Positions 48,694 to 59,815 of a stretch of 64,000 bases of DNA are shown one piece after another (the stretch's first letter is position 1; every line of letters begins with the position of its first letter). The stretch is from Pneumocystis sp. 'macacae' (lineage: Eukaryota; Ascomycota; Pneumocystomycetes; Pneumocystales; Pneumocystaceae): contig CM030724.1 in the NCBI GenBank assembly GCA_018127085.1, positions 372,001 through 436,000 on the forward strand, written 5' to 3'. The notes beneath the pieces are model-generated. The model was given only the letters and a program-made list of their open reading frames with translations. It was not told where the DNA came from and searched no databases. The position numbers and the translations under genes are program-made.

Positions 48694-50345
48694 ATGCCTC
48701 CTAAAGAAGATTGGGAAGAATATAAAAAGTATGTTTATTTTTTAAAAAGAATAAAAAACCCTAAAATAGACTTAATGTATTTAGAGTTAATAATGACGAT
48801 AAACCAGAAGAAAATATTATTCCATTAGATGAAGATGATATCTCTTTATTAAAAGCATATGTATTTGTTTTCTTTTTAAAAATATATTATTTAATTAATT
48901 AAAATATAGGGAACAGGGCCATACCATGATCTTTTATCTAAAATTGATGCAGATATTAAAGAACTACAAAAGAAAGTGAATGAAGTATTAGGAGTTAAGG
49001 AAGCGGAAATGGGTGTCTTAGATCGACGTTTCTGGGATCTTGCTAAAGATAGACAACGTATGTCGGAAGAGGAACCTTTACAAGTTGCACGCTGCACGAA
49101 AATTATTCAAAATAAAGATGATTTGGGAGCAAGCAAATATGTTATTAATGTTAAACAAATTGCAAAGTTTGTTGTTAAACTCGGAGATAGAGTAAGTCCT
49201 ACAGATATCGAAGAAGGAATGAGAGTTGGGTATATTTCTTATATTAACAAAAATAAGTTTTTTTATTTAAGGTGAAATAGTGTTGAACGCCAAAAATACG
49301 CTATACAGCTTCCATTACCTCCAAAAATTGATCCTTCTGTAACTATGATGCAAGTAGAAGACAAACCAGATGTTACATACAACGATATTGGTGGTTGTAA
49401 AGAACAAATAGAGAAATTAAGAGAAGTAGTTGAACTTCCTCTTCTTTCTGTATGGTAAAAATATATCTACGGAAACGTCTAATTGCTGCTAGCCAGAAAG
49501 ATTTGTAAATCTTGGAATAGATCCTCCTAAAGGTATTATGCTTTATGGTCCTCCAGGAACAGGAAAAACGTTATGTGCTAGAGCTGTAGCAAATAGAACG
49601 GATGCAACGTTTATTCGTGTAATTGGATCTGAACTAGTTCAAAAATATGTAGGTGAAGGTGCACGAATGGTCCGCGAACTTTTTGAAATGGCTCGTGCAA
49701 AGAAAGCATGTATTATTTTTTTTGATGAAGTCGATGCTATTGGCGGCACTCGTTTTGATGATGGCGCTGGTGGGGATAATGAAGTGCAGCGAACAATGCT
49801 TGAATTAATTACTCAATTGGATGGATTTGATCCTCGTGGAAATATTAAGGTAATGTTTGCAACAAATCGACCAGATACATTAGATCCTGCCCTTTTAAGA
49901 CCTGGAAGAATTGACAGAAAAGTCGAGTTTAATCTACCAGATTTGGAAGGGCGCACAAATATTTTAAAGATTCATACACGATCGTATGTTATATTTTTAA
50001 AATTTTTATTTTTTAAAAAAGAATAGTATGTCTGTAAGCAGAGATATTCGTTGGGAACTCATTTCTCGTCTCTGTCCAAACACAACAGGTAATATTTATA
50101 TTTTTTAACTATAATTTAATTAAATTTTATAGGCGCTGAACTGCGTTCTGTCTGTACTGAAGCAGGAATGTTTGCTATTAGAGCTCGTCGGAAGGTAGTT
50201 ATAGAAAAAGATTTTCTCGAATCTGTTAATAAAGTACTGTTTCATTATATTTTTTATTAAAAAATAGCTTTTCTAAATTGTCTTTTAGGTAATTAAGGGT
50301 AATCAGAAATTTAGTTCTACATCTCAATATCTTCAATTTCAGTAA
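48694..50345 (+). CDS. RPT1: 26S proteasome regulatory ATPase Rpt1
   Basis: AAA ATPase of the 19S base. It begins [12 protein letters not shown]; then [15 protein letters not shown], a coiled-coil segment, and [20 protein letters not shown] (OB domain). [20 protein letters not shown] is the Rpt1-type linker. The AAA module has GPPGTGKT (Walker A), [13 protein letters not shown] (Walker B) and RRVDR-type arginine region as [13 protein letters not shown]. Seven or so introns, including one whose acceptor (..GAAATAG before VERQKYAIQ) lies after an earlier candidate AG. The C-terminus STSQYLQFQ lacks a strict HbYX motif, as expected for Rpt1. Confidence 0.94.
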
Positions 50346-50491
50346 TCAAAATAATATTATTTTGAGTTTATCTTAGTTTTGATTAAATTTTATACTTTTT
50401 TTTGCTATAATATATATATATATTCTTATATTTTAATTTTTTAACGTGTGTGCACACAATTGGTAAAAGTTAACGTTAAAAAATAATTGAA

Positions 50492-50889
50492 ATGGAACAT
50501 ACTGCATTAAATGTAAAATAAAATTAACATAAATTTGATTGTATTTGGATAAAATATTCATATAAAAGTAGATTTTTCGATGGTCAGCTCTAGTAGTGGG
50601 AATAGGATATGGATATACACATCGTAATAATTTAGCAGCAAAAAAGAAGAAAAAAGAAGAAGAAGCTTTGTATAAACGCAAAGAAGAAGTTATCAGAAAA
50701 GCTCAAATGGAATATACAAGGCTTTTTATGCCTTTGAAAACAAATATTTTAACAGGTAATGAATATATAATATAAATAACTAAATAATAATTATTATAAT
50801 TGATTTTTATAGATCCAAACGATCCTAAATTTGATTTGGAAGCATATTTAAATGACTTGGAATCAAAATATTCACAACAAATAACATAA
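50492..50889 (+). CDS. TIM11: ATP synthase subunit e
   Basis: Small inner-membrane subunit needed for ATP synthase dimers and cristae. Exon 1 (50492-50512) is MEHTALN; a 59-nt intron joins it to IFRWSALVVGIGYGYTHRNN, the membrane helix with a GxGxG-like pattern (GIGYG) seen in this family. A charged coiled part KKKKKEEEALYKRKEEVIRK follows. The third exon (50813-50889) encodes DPNDPKFDLEAYLNDLESKY, the typical FDLE..L ending. About 90 residues. It sits between RPT1 and the tail of PRP4, with 84 bp between stops. Confidence 0.85.
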
Positions 50890-50973
50890 ATTGTCAAAAA
50901 GATCTAAAAAGTGGAGATAAAACTAAATATAAGATATATATTATGTTTTTTTTCAGAAAAAAAACAATGTTCT

Positions 50974-52693
50974 CTATGAATCTTCACTTCCCCATAATTT
51001 TATTGTTCGATCCCAACCTGTAGAAACAATCCAACGGTTATCTAAGGAAAAATTAAAAAATACTTTATTATTATCAATATAGAGCGATACCCTTTGAGAC
51101 ATCTACGCTCATTGCTTTTTCTGAATGGCCAGCTAAGGACTTAATCAGAATCCAGTCATCTGAACTCCATATCTTATGGTGATATTAATAAATATATAAG
51201 TAATTAATAACTTACATTTATTTTTCCATCATATCCGCTTGAAACAAGATAAATTCCAGATGTTGAAGGAATTAATTCTTTACCCTGGACTAATACTTCT
51301 TCATATGCGGTTTTAAAAAATCTAACATCAGATACTAGGCTTTTATGTGCAGGAATAGTAGATATAGGCTTTATTTTTCGAATATCCCATATTTTGATTG
51401 TATCATCAGCTGATCCTGATGCAATTTGATAGCCGTTTGGTGAAAAATCAAGGGATTGAATGGGCTTAATATGCCCATCTAAGTTCATAATTGTACGACC
51501 AGTTCGCAAGTCCCAGACCCTTCCGACAGCATCAAGTCCCCCAGATGATACTAATGCACCATCATTTTGAAAAGAAATAGCATAAACTTCCCTAGAATGG
51601 CCTTCTTGACGTAAAAGCTCCGTAGTTGTTGTTAGATCCCATAAACGCCATGTACCATCAAATGATGCGCTCCCAATATAGTTTCCTGATGGATGAAATT
51701 CTACTCTACATACTCTATTTTCATGACCTTTTAATGTTGATATTGGAATTTCACTTTTTAAATTCCATAAACAAATATCACCCTCACTCCCTCCTGTAAC
51801 TATATTTACTGCTTCTTCAGATATACTTCCAATAGTTGCTTCTGGATTCCATGATATACCGCCAATTTTATCTATATGTCCACGAAATTTGTGTTTTTCT
51901 TCTAAATCAGGAATAGAATAAAGTTTACATGTTCCAGACCAAGATCCGGATGCAATATATTGAGAATTTGGAGAAAATCTAGCAATCCCAACGGGTCTAT
52001 TGGCCCCTATCTGAGAACCCATAGAAACATAGGTTTTTAGTTTTTTATTTATCGTTTTCCTGTGATTAACAATTTTCATTAAAGGAATACGAGATTCAAG
52101 TTTTTGTCGTGCTATCCTTATACGAGCCCTTCATTGCATAAATTTATGAAACTGTCTCTTTATATTTTTAAATACCTATTTAGAGAATATTCTGCAATTT
52201 TCCTTCTACAAATAAGAAGCTCTTTTGTACCCTCTGTATAAAATTCTTCTTCAATCTATTAAATTAATCATTTTTAAGAGGTAAAAAATTTCAAGATACT
52301 TCTTCTTCCGCCTCAGTGTTTTTATTTGAAAAGCTTATATTTCCATCAAAATTACTTAGTAATTGTCTCAATCTATCTCTTCGATCTGCTGGACCTTCTC
52401 CAAAAAGAGTAACAGGTTTTCCAAGTTCTCGAAGTTTTGAGCGTACTCTTCCATCATCTGTTGGTATATAAATATTTTTTATTTTCTGTCTACGTTCAAA
52501 TTCAGCCAAAATAATTTGTTCTTTTTCTGAATATCGGTTATATTTATTTGTTGTATCATCTAAAAAGAATAAGATTTTTTGATCCTGAATTATTATCTTA
52601 AGTTTCCTGCCTAATGTTTCAATTGTAATTCCATCATTAATTAGCTTTTATAGAAAATTACTAAAGAATATTTTTAAAGTGATCATTTACCAT
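50974..52693 (-). CDS. PRP4: U4/U6 snRNP WD40 protein Prp4
   Basis: Spliceosome component of the U4/U6 di-snRNP. The N-terminal SFM-like motif [20 protein letters not shown] with RRDRLRQLL is diagnostic. Then come [20 protein letters not shown] and seven WD40 repeats, such as [38 protein letters not shown] and [15 protein letters not shown]. The last exons give [17 protein letters not shown] and [20 protein letters not shown]. The best start puts ATG alone (52693-52691) before a 48-nt intron (GTAAATG..AAAAG), joining to [14 protein letters not shown]. Other starts may exist. In so intron-rich a genome, a splicing factor of this kind is expected. Confidence 0.9.
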
Positions 52694-52980
52694 TTTTATT
52701 TTTTCTTAAGGACTTTTTTAGTAGATTTTTTTAAATAAATAAAATATTTAGTAACAAGAAAAATGTTCGAAATGCATCATGTAAATTTGTATAACAATTA
52801 TTTAGAAAATCTGATTTCTTAAATATTTTTTTTAAATTGAAAATCGAACGAAACTTCTAAAATTTTTAGAAAGTTTAAAAACAAAATTAAAATCCATTTT
52901 GAATAAAAAAAAGAAACTTTAGCATATTTCTATTTATTTTTATATTCAAAAGCTTCTTAAATTCCATATAAACTATTGTT

Positions 52981-55731
52981 ATGGAATCAATTCTTAGAAA
53001 TCGTGAAAAAAAAGAAGAAATAGTTCAAGAAACAAAAGACTCTGAAGAAATAAAAAAAGTATATTCAATTATTTTTACTCTATTATTTTTTTCTAATTTT
53101 TTCTTAGAAATATCCAAAAAAGTCATCAAATGTTTCGAAGAATATTTTATTATTAGCCATTTTCATTTTGAGTGTTTTAACTCGATTTTATTACATTCAA
53201 CATCCTTCGGAAGTTGTGTAAGAATTTATTAAATAAATATAAATTATTATTTATTTATTTTAGATTTGATGAAGTCCATTTTGGGAAATTTTTATCATTG
53301 GTTCTTTTTTTATTTTATATGTTGTATCTAATAAAGTAGTATCTTAGACGATCTTATTTTTTTGATGTGCATCCTCCATTTACTAAACTTCTGTATGCAT
53401 TTTCTGGATGGATTATTGGTCATTATTTTTTTATAAAATAAAAATATTAATTTTCTAAAAGGTTATGATGGACATTTTCTTTTTGAAAAAATTGGAGATT
53501 CTTATATTAAAAACAATGTCCCTTACATATATTTACGATCTGTTCCAGCATTTGCCGGAGCAATGGTTGTTCCATTGGTGTTTTTAATTATGAAAGATTC
53601 TGGTCACACTCTCCTTTCATCAACACTTGCTGCTTTTCTTGTACTTTTTGGTACGTTTTTTTAAAAGTCTGATATAATTGATTCTCTTTTATTGTAGATA
53701 ATGCTCAAGTTGCACAATCTAGACTCATTTTATTAGATTCAATGTTTATTTTCTTAATGACGTCTTCAATATATTGTTATATTCGTTTTTCCAAACTAAA
53801 TAACTGTGAATTTTCTGTATCATGGTGGAAATGGTTGTTTTTAACAGGTGTATTCCTGTCATGTACAATCAGGTATTTTTTATAATAATTAATCTAAAGA
53901 TTTCTTTAAATATATTAAGTACAAAATATGTTGGGTTATTTACATATATTACAATTGGTGTAATGGTTGCTATAGAATTGTGGGATATTTTGGATATTCG
54001 TAAAGGATATACTATAGTAGGTTTTATAAAAATTGTAATTTATAGGTTTTAAAATTTTCAGCATTATTTTACTATGCATTTTCTTGCTAGGGCTTTTTGT
54101 CTTATATTTTTACCATTTATGTTGTATTTGTTGTGGTTTTATATCCACCTTAATATTCTTTCAAAAACAGGACCAGGTGATAAATTTATGTCGCCATCCT
54201 TTCAAGAAACTCTTCAGGGCAATATTCTTTCTACTAGCTCATTTCAAGTTAACTATTATGACAAAATTACCATAATGCATAAAGAAACAAATGCCTACCT
54301 TCATTCTCATGAAGCTAAATATCCTTTGCGATATGAAGATGGTCGTATTTCGTCTCAAGGTTTAATAAATAAGTATTCTATATTAGCTCTCATATATAAT
54401 ATATAGGTCAGCAAGTAACAGGATATAAACATAATGATTCAAATAATCATTGGATTATTATGCCGGCCTATACTTCTACTAAAATATTATTAGGAAAACC
54501 AGTACTAAATAATGACTATGTTAGATTAAAACATGTTTTGACAAACACTTATCTTTTAACTCATGATGTGGCTTCACCTAAATATCCAACTAATCAAGAA
54601 TTTACTACAATATCTGAAAATTTAAAAAATCGTTATAATGAAACTATATTTCAAATCAGATTTGAATATCATACAAATAATTCTATCCTTAAAACAAAAG
54701 GAGGAAGATTTATGTTGGTACATAATTTGACACGTGTGGCAATGTGGTCAGATATTGATCCTTTACCTGATTGGGGTTTTAAGCAACAAGAGATTAATGG
54801 TAATAAAAAATTAAAAGAACAGAGTAATATATGGTTTGTTGATGAAATTGTTGATTTTAATGATACCAGTATGTGTTAATTATCATAAATTGTTTTTAAT
54901 TATTATAGGTCGTATGGTTAAAAAATCTGCTCCTAAAAATCTTTCTTTTTTGAAAAAATACATAGAACTACAGTTTTCTATGCTTCGTCATAATAGTAGA
55001 TTAAAAGCATCACATCCTTATTCATCATATCCTATAGAATGGCCACTATTAAACAGAGGTATAAGTTTTTGGACTAATCATTCTCAATTTCAGCAAATAT
55101 ATCTATTGGGGAATCCAGTTGGATGGTGGTTTGAAATTTCTTTTATAGTTATTTTTGTCACAGTTGTTATCTCAGATCAAATTTTATTACGAAGAGGTCT
55201 TTTTTTGATTAGAGAATGTAAGAGTTTTAGAATTATTATTACAGTTATGTTATTAATTGTTAAATAGCGCGTAAATTATTTTATAATCATACTATGTTTT
55301 TTTTTCTTTTTTGGATAACTCATTATTTTCCATTTTATTTAATGGATCGAAAGCTCTTTTTGCATCATTATCTTCCTGCACATATTGCTTCTTCTCTTTT
55401 GACAGGATCCACATTTCAATTATTATTTGAAAAGAATAATAGATCAATAATTTTTCTATATTTTTTTAGAAAAAACAAAAATAACACAAACATAGAACCA
55501 ACAAAATTTAATTCACCAAAAAAAGCCAAAATTATGTTTATATTTTTGATAAGTGGTCTTTTAGGATCTTTTATATTTTTTTCTCCGCTTACATATGGTA
55601 AACCTGGATTAACTTCGAATCAGTTATATGAAAGAAAATGGTCTCCTAATTGGGTATGTTATATTTCGATATGCAAATATCTTTTGACAAATTTATAGGA
55701 TTATGCTTATTTAGAAGATAGTTACGAATAA
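52981..55731 (+). CDS. PMT4: protein O-mannosyltransferase Pmt4
   Basis: ER membrane enzyme that adds mannose to Ser/Thr of secretory proteins. It starts MESILRNREKKEE. LSVLTRFYYIQHPSEVV then FDEVHFGKF is the catalytic loop with the Asp-Glu pair. Others: FFDVHPPFTKLLYAFSG, AQSRLILLDSMFIF, STKYVGLFTYITIGV. The MIR domain has AYLHSHEAKYPLRYEDGRIS and SQGQQVTGYKHNDSNNHWII; this form is specific to Pmt4. Late membrane part: GNPVGWWFEISFIVI, DRKLFLHHYLPAH and SPLTYGKPGLTSNQLYERKW. About ten introns. The protein ends DYAYLEDSYE. The Pmt4 assignment over Pmt1/2 rests on the MIR sequence and tail. Confidence 0.9.
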
Positions 55732-55886
55732 ATATTTTATTTCTTAATTTGTTCTGTTAATAAAAATAATGTATTTTTTTTTTAATAAATAACCTGAATA
55801 TACCAATTTTATATTTCATTTTATAATTTAGTTCTAAAACAAAATAAATATGCATACTTTAATTCAAAAGACATAACGTCAATTCT

Positions 55887-57969
55887 TTATTGATTATTTG
55901 TTGACTGAATTTCATGATCATTATTATCTTTATTTAGTAATCTTTTAATACTCATCCATTCTTCTTGTTTGGATTCAGTTCCTCCAAAATCACCAACATC
56001 AATAATAGAAACAATACCGTCTAAGCCCCCTATAGCAATTTTTTTTCCTTCGTGACTTTCCCAAGACAATTTATTTAATGCTCTGTTATTAGGAGATGTA
56101 GTTGATGGAAATATTTGAGCGATTGGTTCCTAATTTTTTTTAGAAAATAAAAACTTTAATATTTCTACCTCTATATCTGCGTCCAAATTCCAAATGTCAA
56201 GAGAACCATTACCACTTACAGATGCCCATATACCAGGCCTAACTGGACTCCATCCAACATCACAAACTATTTCATCACAATGAAATTCCATAATAGGTAA
56301 ATCAAAATTCGAATTGGGCATATCATTTAAATAATTTACACTAAGAGATGATGATGGCTTTATTTTCCATAATTTAATAGTCCAATCCAAGCTTGAACTT
56401 AAAACAAGATCACCTAGATCTAATAGACCCTTAGAAGAATGAAATGAGATAGATGTCACTGGAGCTACATGACGTTTATAGACTAATTTAGAGTCAATAC
56501 CTGCTTTAGCATTTGCATGATCATATCTATTGACAAAGTACATAGTTCCTTCTTGCGTGCCTACGAGAAAAGATGTTGGATCTGACTCTGGAATTTCTAT
56601 ATAACTTGAACAAATATCATCATATTTAGAAGTAGGTGTCGTTAGTTCAAGTACTTCCTGAGGTTGTGTTAACATATCAATTGTCCAAGCACATATAATT
56701 CCATCTGTACTCATGCTAATAATGTTATTTGCGTTAGATGTACCAACCATTCTAACACCAGAAATAGGATGAAAATGACCTATTCCTGTCAAAGGTGTTG
56801 CAAGAACAGGATGTGACGTTGCTCTTGTATCCCATAAAAGAATTTGCCCATTATACGAACCACCAACAATTAAATTAGAATGAAAAGGTGAAAATCTTGC
56901 AGATAAAACACTACTCTTGATTGATATTAGATTGCATATTATAATTGAAGATATAAGATTAAACCTGAGAATTAAAAATATATTCGGGACGATCATGAAG
57001 ATATAAATTCCAAACCATGACATGCCCCTCTGAATCAGAAAAAATTCCCTTGTTTTTTGAATAACTAGCTAAAGATAATTCTCTAAAGTGATTGCTCCAA
57101 TCTAAGTCGGTAATAACTTTTTTAGAAGTCCATTTCTCATTTTGAAATTGCATAACTTCTTTAACTTTATTTTCAGAACTCTCGTTTTTATTTAATGGAC
57201 AATTCTCAGAATAATCTATAGCTGGATGATATTCTTCATCCAAGGCTCTCTCAATTATTTTTGAGGATTTTTCTATAAAATTTTGAAACATATGAGAATT
57301 TAAGACAGCATTCCTCTGTTCATCTGACATTATTTGGACCTTTTTTTTTGGCTCTTGTTTCTCTTCCTCATGATTTTCTTCTTTTTGATTCATTTTTTCT
57401 AAAGCTTGTTTTACTCGAGCTTCAAGTTGTATTTGAAGCTCATCTTCATTATCTTCTGGAGGCTTCCAATTAGATAATGTTTGAACTTCCTTATGGTAAC
57501 TAATTGGTTTCGATGGTGGTTGCAAAGGTGTTATATGAAAAAGATGAAGAAGAGGTGCGATAGATAACGTATTTGAAAGATCCTGGGTATCGGATTTTCT
57601 GGCAAAAAACAGATCAGTCCAGATCAATGTATCAGTTCGCCTATAATATACACTTTATTTGAGATCTTTTCTGTTGCTATTGGTTCTTCATGTTCCAAAA
57701 CTGTTTCTTTGCCTATATCTTTCATATCTGCCATGAGACGTGCTACAAGATCATCAATCTCTTTTCGACTATTGAGATTACTTGTTTGTTTCTTTAAAAA
57801 CTTAGTTATTTTTTTAAATAATGTAATTAAACAGTTTTATTACTGATGATGATAACGTTTCATCTGATGCTTTTGAAAGCGAAAATTGTCCTCGACGTTC
57901 TTCAATATGGCGTCGAAATTCTGCAAGTTTAGTGCGTTTTGCCTCAATCTCAGCTCTGCGTTTCTCCAT
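55887..57969 (-). CDS. cytoplasmic dynein intermediate chain
   Basis: Links the dynein motor to dynactin and light chains; used in nuclear migration. It starts MEKRRAEIEAKRTKLAEFRR, the conserved N-terminus. Introns join SSS to FLKKQTSNLNSRKEIDD, then SNK to DLSNTLSIAPLLHLF (75 nt, GTGTAT..CCCAG), then NSQ to SSVLSARFSPFH, and DIE to EPIAQIFPS. The middle is charged, with SYHKEVQT marking the dynein light-chain binding area. The WD40 half has NLIVGGSYNGQILLWDTRAT, TSFLVGTQEGTMYFVNRYD and DLVLSSSLDWTIKLW. In yeast this is Pac11. Confidence 0.87.
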
Positions 57970-58477
57970 TCTTTAAATCAATCTTTAAAGTGACTTCTCT
58001 AATATCTTAGGACGTTTATAAGTGGCGCACACTGTAGCAGTTAAATGGTAATAAGTATATTTTGTAAACACATTTTTGTAAAAATTATAAAATAATAATA
58101 AAAGATTTATTATAAAAAAGTGCAAAAATATATGAACTTTAAACTAAATACAAGTAAATCAACTTTAACAAAAACCAGACAACAAAAAATATAAGTGTAT
58201 CTATTGATCCAAAGAGAAACGTAATAACCTTATCTGAGATGATATTAAAATGGTGGTTGATGTGGATAAAAAGTAAAATAAACGGCAGAATATTGTTTGA
58301 TGATGTGATATGAACCCACAAATAAATCGATGAGTTAAAATATAGAAAAACAACCATGAAAAGCCGGTTTAGACAAAAAGCAAATGAAAAAGGCAGGCTA
58401 AAAACTAGAGATTACAAAAGCAACTAAAATTGTAACATAAAAATAGTGCTGTTTTGATCCAAAATATTTTTCCAATA
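57970..58477. other. intergenic region between dynein chain and PTC7
   Basis: About 500 bp. It contains one hydrophobic minus-strand frame listed separately; otherwise nothing seen. G+C rises towards PTC7. Confidence 0.4.
58139..58357 (-). CDS. possible 72-residue hydrophobic protein
   Basis: Starts MVVFLYFNSSIYLWVHITSS and has two or three possible membrane segments (NILPFILLFIHI; TLIFFVVWFLLKLIYLYLV). AT-rich chance frames often look hydrophobic, and it sits just downstream of PTC7 on the same strand, within its likely 3' region. No family recognised. Confidence 0.2.
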   Translation of the reverse strand: MVVFLYFNSSIYLWVHITSSNNILPFILLFIHINHHFNIISDKVITFLFGSIDTLIFFVVWFLLKLIYLYLV

Positions 58478-59743
58478 TTAACTAGATTTATATACGTAAA
58501 AGAGAATAGGTGATGGAAGTGTTATTACATATGCCATGTCCAGCACAAGCAAAACTAAGGCTACTGCATCATCTGGCTTCCTATTGATCCATTAGCAATG
58601 TGAAAAACAAATAAACAAAAAAAAGAAAATTATACAGCAATGTCTTCAAAGTGCACCAGTAAATCTCCAAAGACTTAACTTACCCTCCTTTATAGTAATA
58701 ATTATGTCTTTTCGCCTCCTGAGCAAATGGAGTATCGATATTTGCATTGTACGCCACTTCTTTAGCCGATGTAACAAGCTGTCGAGAAATCTCCATCCCT
58801 AATAAAAGCTGTTCTTTTGTAATCCTCTGTTTTGTTGGAACAATCTCCCCCCCAACCCTCACCCATACTCCTGCCTTGATAAGTGTCTCTGTCACAATGT
58901 CTTCGATTTTTTTAAAAAACAGGTTATCCAAGACCCCGTCTGTAGCAAAAACAACAAGATCACCGTGCTTCATATATATGCTGTATTCATTTGCATCTTT
59001 CACTTTATTTTGCAGGTACGATTTCCCCTCCCTTCGCAAGCCCTCGGGAACCTTCGAAAGCTGGAAAGGCGCGTTAAAAAAATGTGTTTGTGTTTTAGAT
59101 GCAAAAAAAAGCCTTCCTTCTCGGTAAACAGAGCATCCAGAGTCTCCTAGACTGCCTCCCCGTCAGTCTTTTTTCCCATTCCCTCTTGCATGCTTCTCCC
59201 TACTTTGTAATCAAAAGACGCCCTGTTCCACTGCATATCTGTCCCACACACGCCGTTGTCCCTCCTGCAACACTTCTGTCCCTCTGGACACCTTCATATG
59301 CTTGTTCCAGAGCTCTTGTTGGTGTCATTCCTCCTTTCCCCTCAAATGCTTCCTTTGTTTTTCTGCTCATGCTCCATGAAAACTCCCCTGAATCTACCCC
59401 CGAGTCTCTCCACCCACCGACCCCGTCAAAAACTCCTATTCCTACTCCTGTCCATTTTCTTGACACGAAAAACGCATCCTGTTCTCTGGTAAGCCCTTTC
59501 TTCCCCCCCTTTTTCTATTTTTTCTCCTCTTACCTCACAGCCTTCTCCCACTGCTTCCTCCCAGTAGTCCTCTCCCTCACACACTGTTTGCACCGCCTCG
59601 GTCCTCTGACGAGGGATGCAACCAGCCGACATTGCAAAGACATACCGTTGGCATTGCACCGACGTTTGGAGGTTCCGCGCGCTGCTGCATTTTATGCTTA
59701 TAACATTGCTTGTAATACAACGCTTGGAAAGACATCTCCACAT
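58478..59743 (-). CDS. PTC7: mitochondrial PP2C-type phosphatase Ptc7
   Basis: Mn/Mg-dependent phosphatase; in yeast the mitochondrial form controls coenzyme Q synthesis. Exons 59743-59533, 59478-59204, 59151-58684 and 58580-58478. The N-terminus MWRCLSKRCITSNVISIKCS is a classic mitochondrial presequence. PP2C motifs: WTGVGIGVFDGVGGW (metal Asp), GGTTACVG, TNLGDSGCSVYREG, KHGDLVVFATDGVLDN, and GKPDDAVALVLLV. The last intron is 103 nt. The locus has much higher G+C than its surroundings: 30 of 60 bases at 59281-59340 are G or C, versus 19 of 60 at 62041-62100 in SPB1. The third-exon acceptor (GAGGCAG) is needed to keep NLGDSG in frame. Confidence 0.9.
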
Positions 59744-59815
59744 GAGTCTGTCCGTGCAGCTGTACGCTTATATTCCCAGGGCTAGGGTTGAAGGGAAAGC
59801 AGGGTTACTGTAGAG
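59744..59815. promoter_or_regulatory. PTC7 promoter with telomere-like box
   Basis: AGGGCTAGGGTT occurs on the plus strand at 59778-59789, some 35 bp upstream of the PTC7 ATG. It resembles the box between RPP2 and RPS15 (inverted and related), so one factor may serve both. Strand composition changes sharply here. Function inferred. Confidence 0.4.

Noticed and set aside
59770..59800. Possible telomerase RNA template (minus strand CAACCCTAGCCC)
   Set aside because: Matches less than one and a half TTAGGG repeats, and is better explained as a promoter box like the one between ribosomal protein genes; no other telomerase RNA feature seen.
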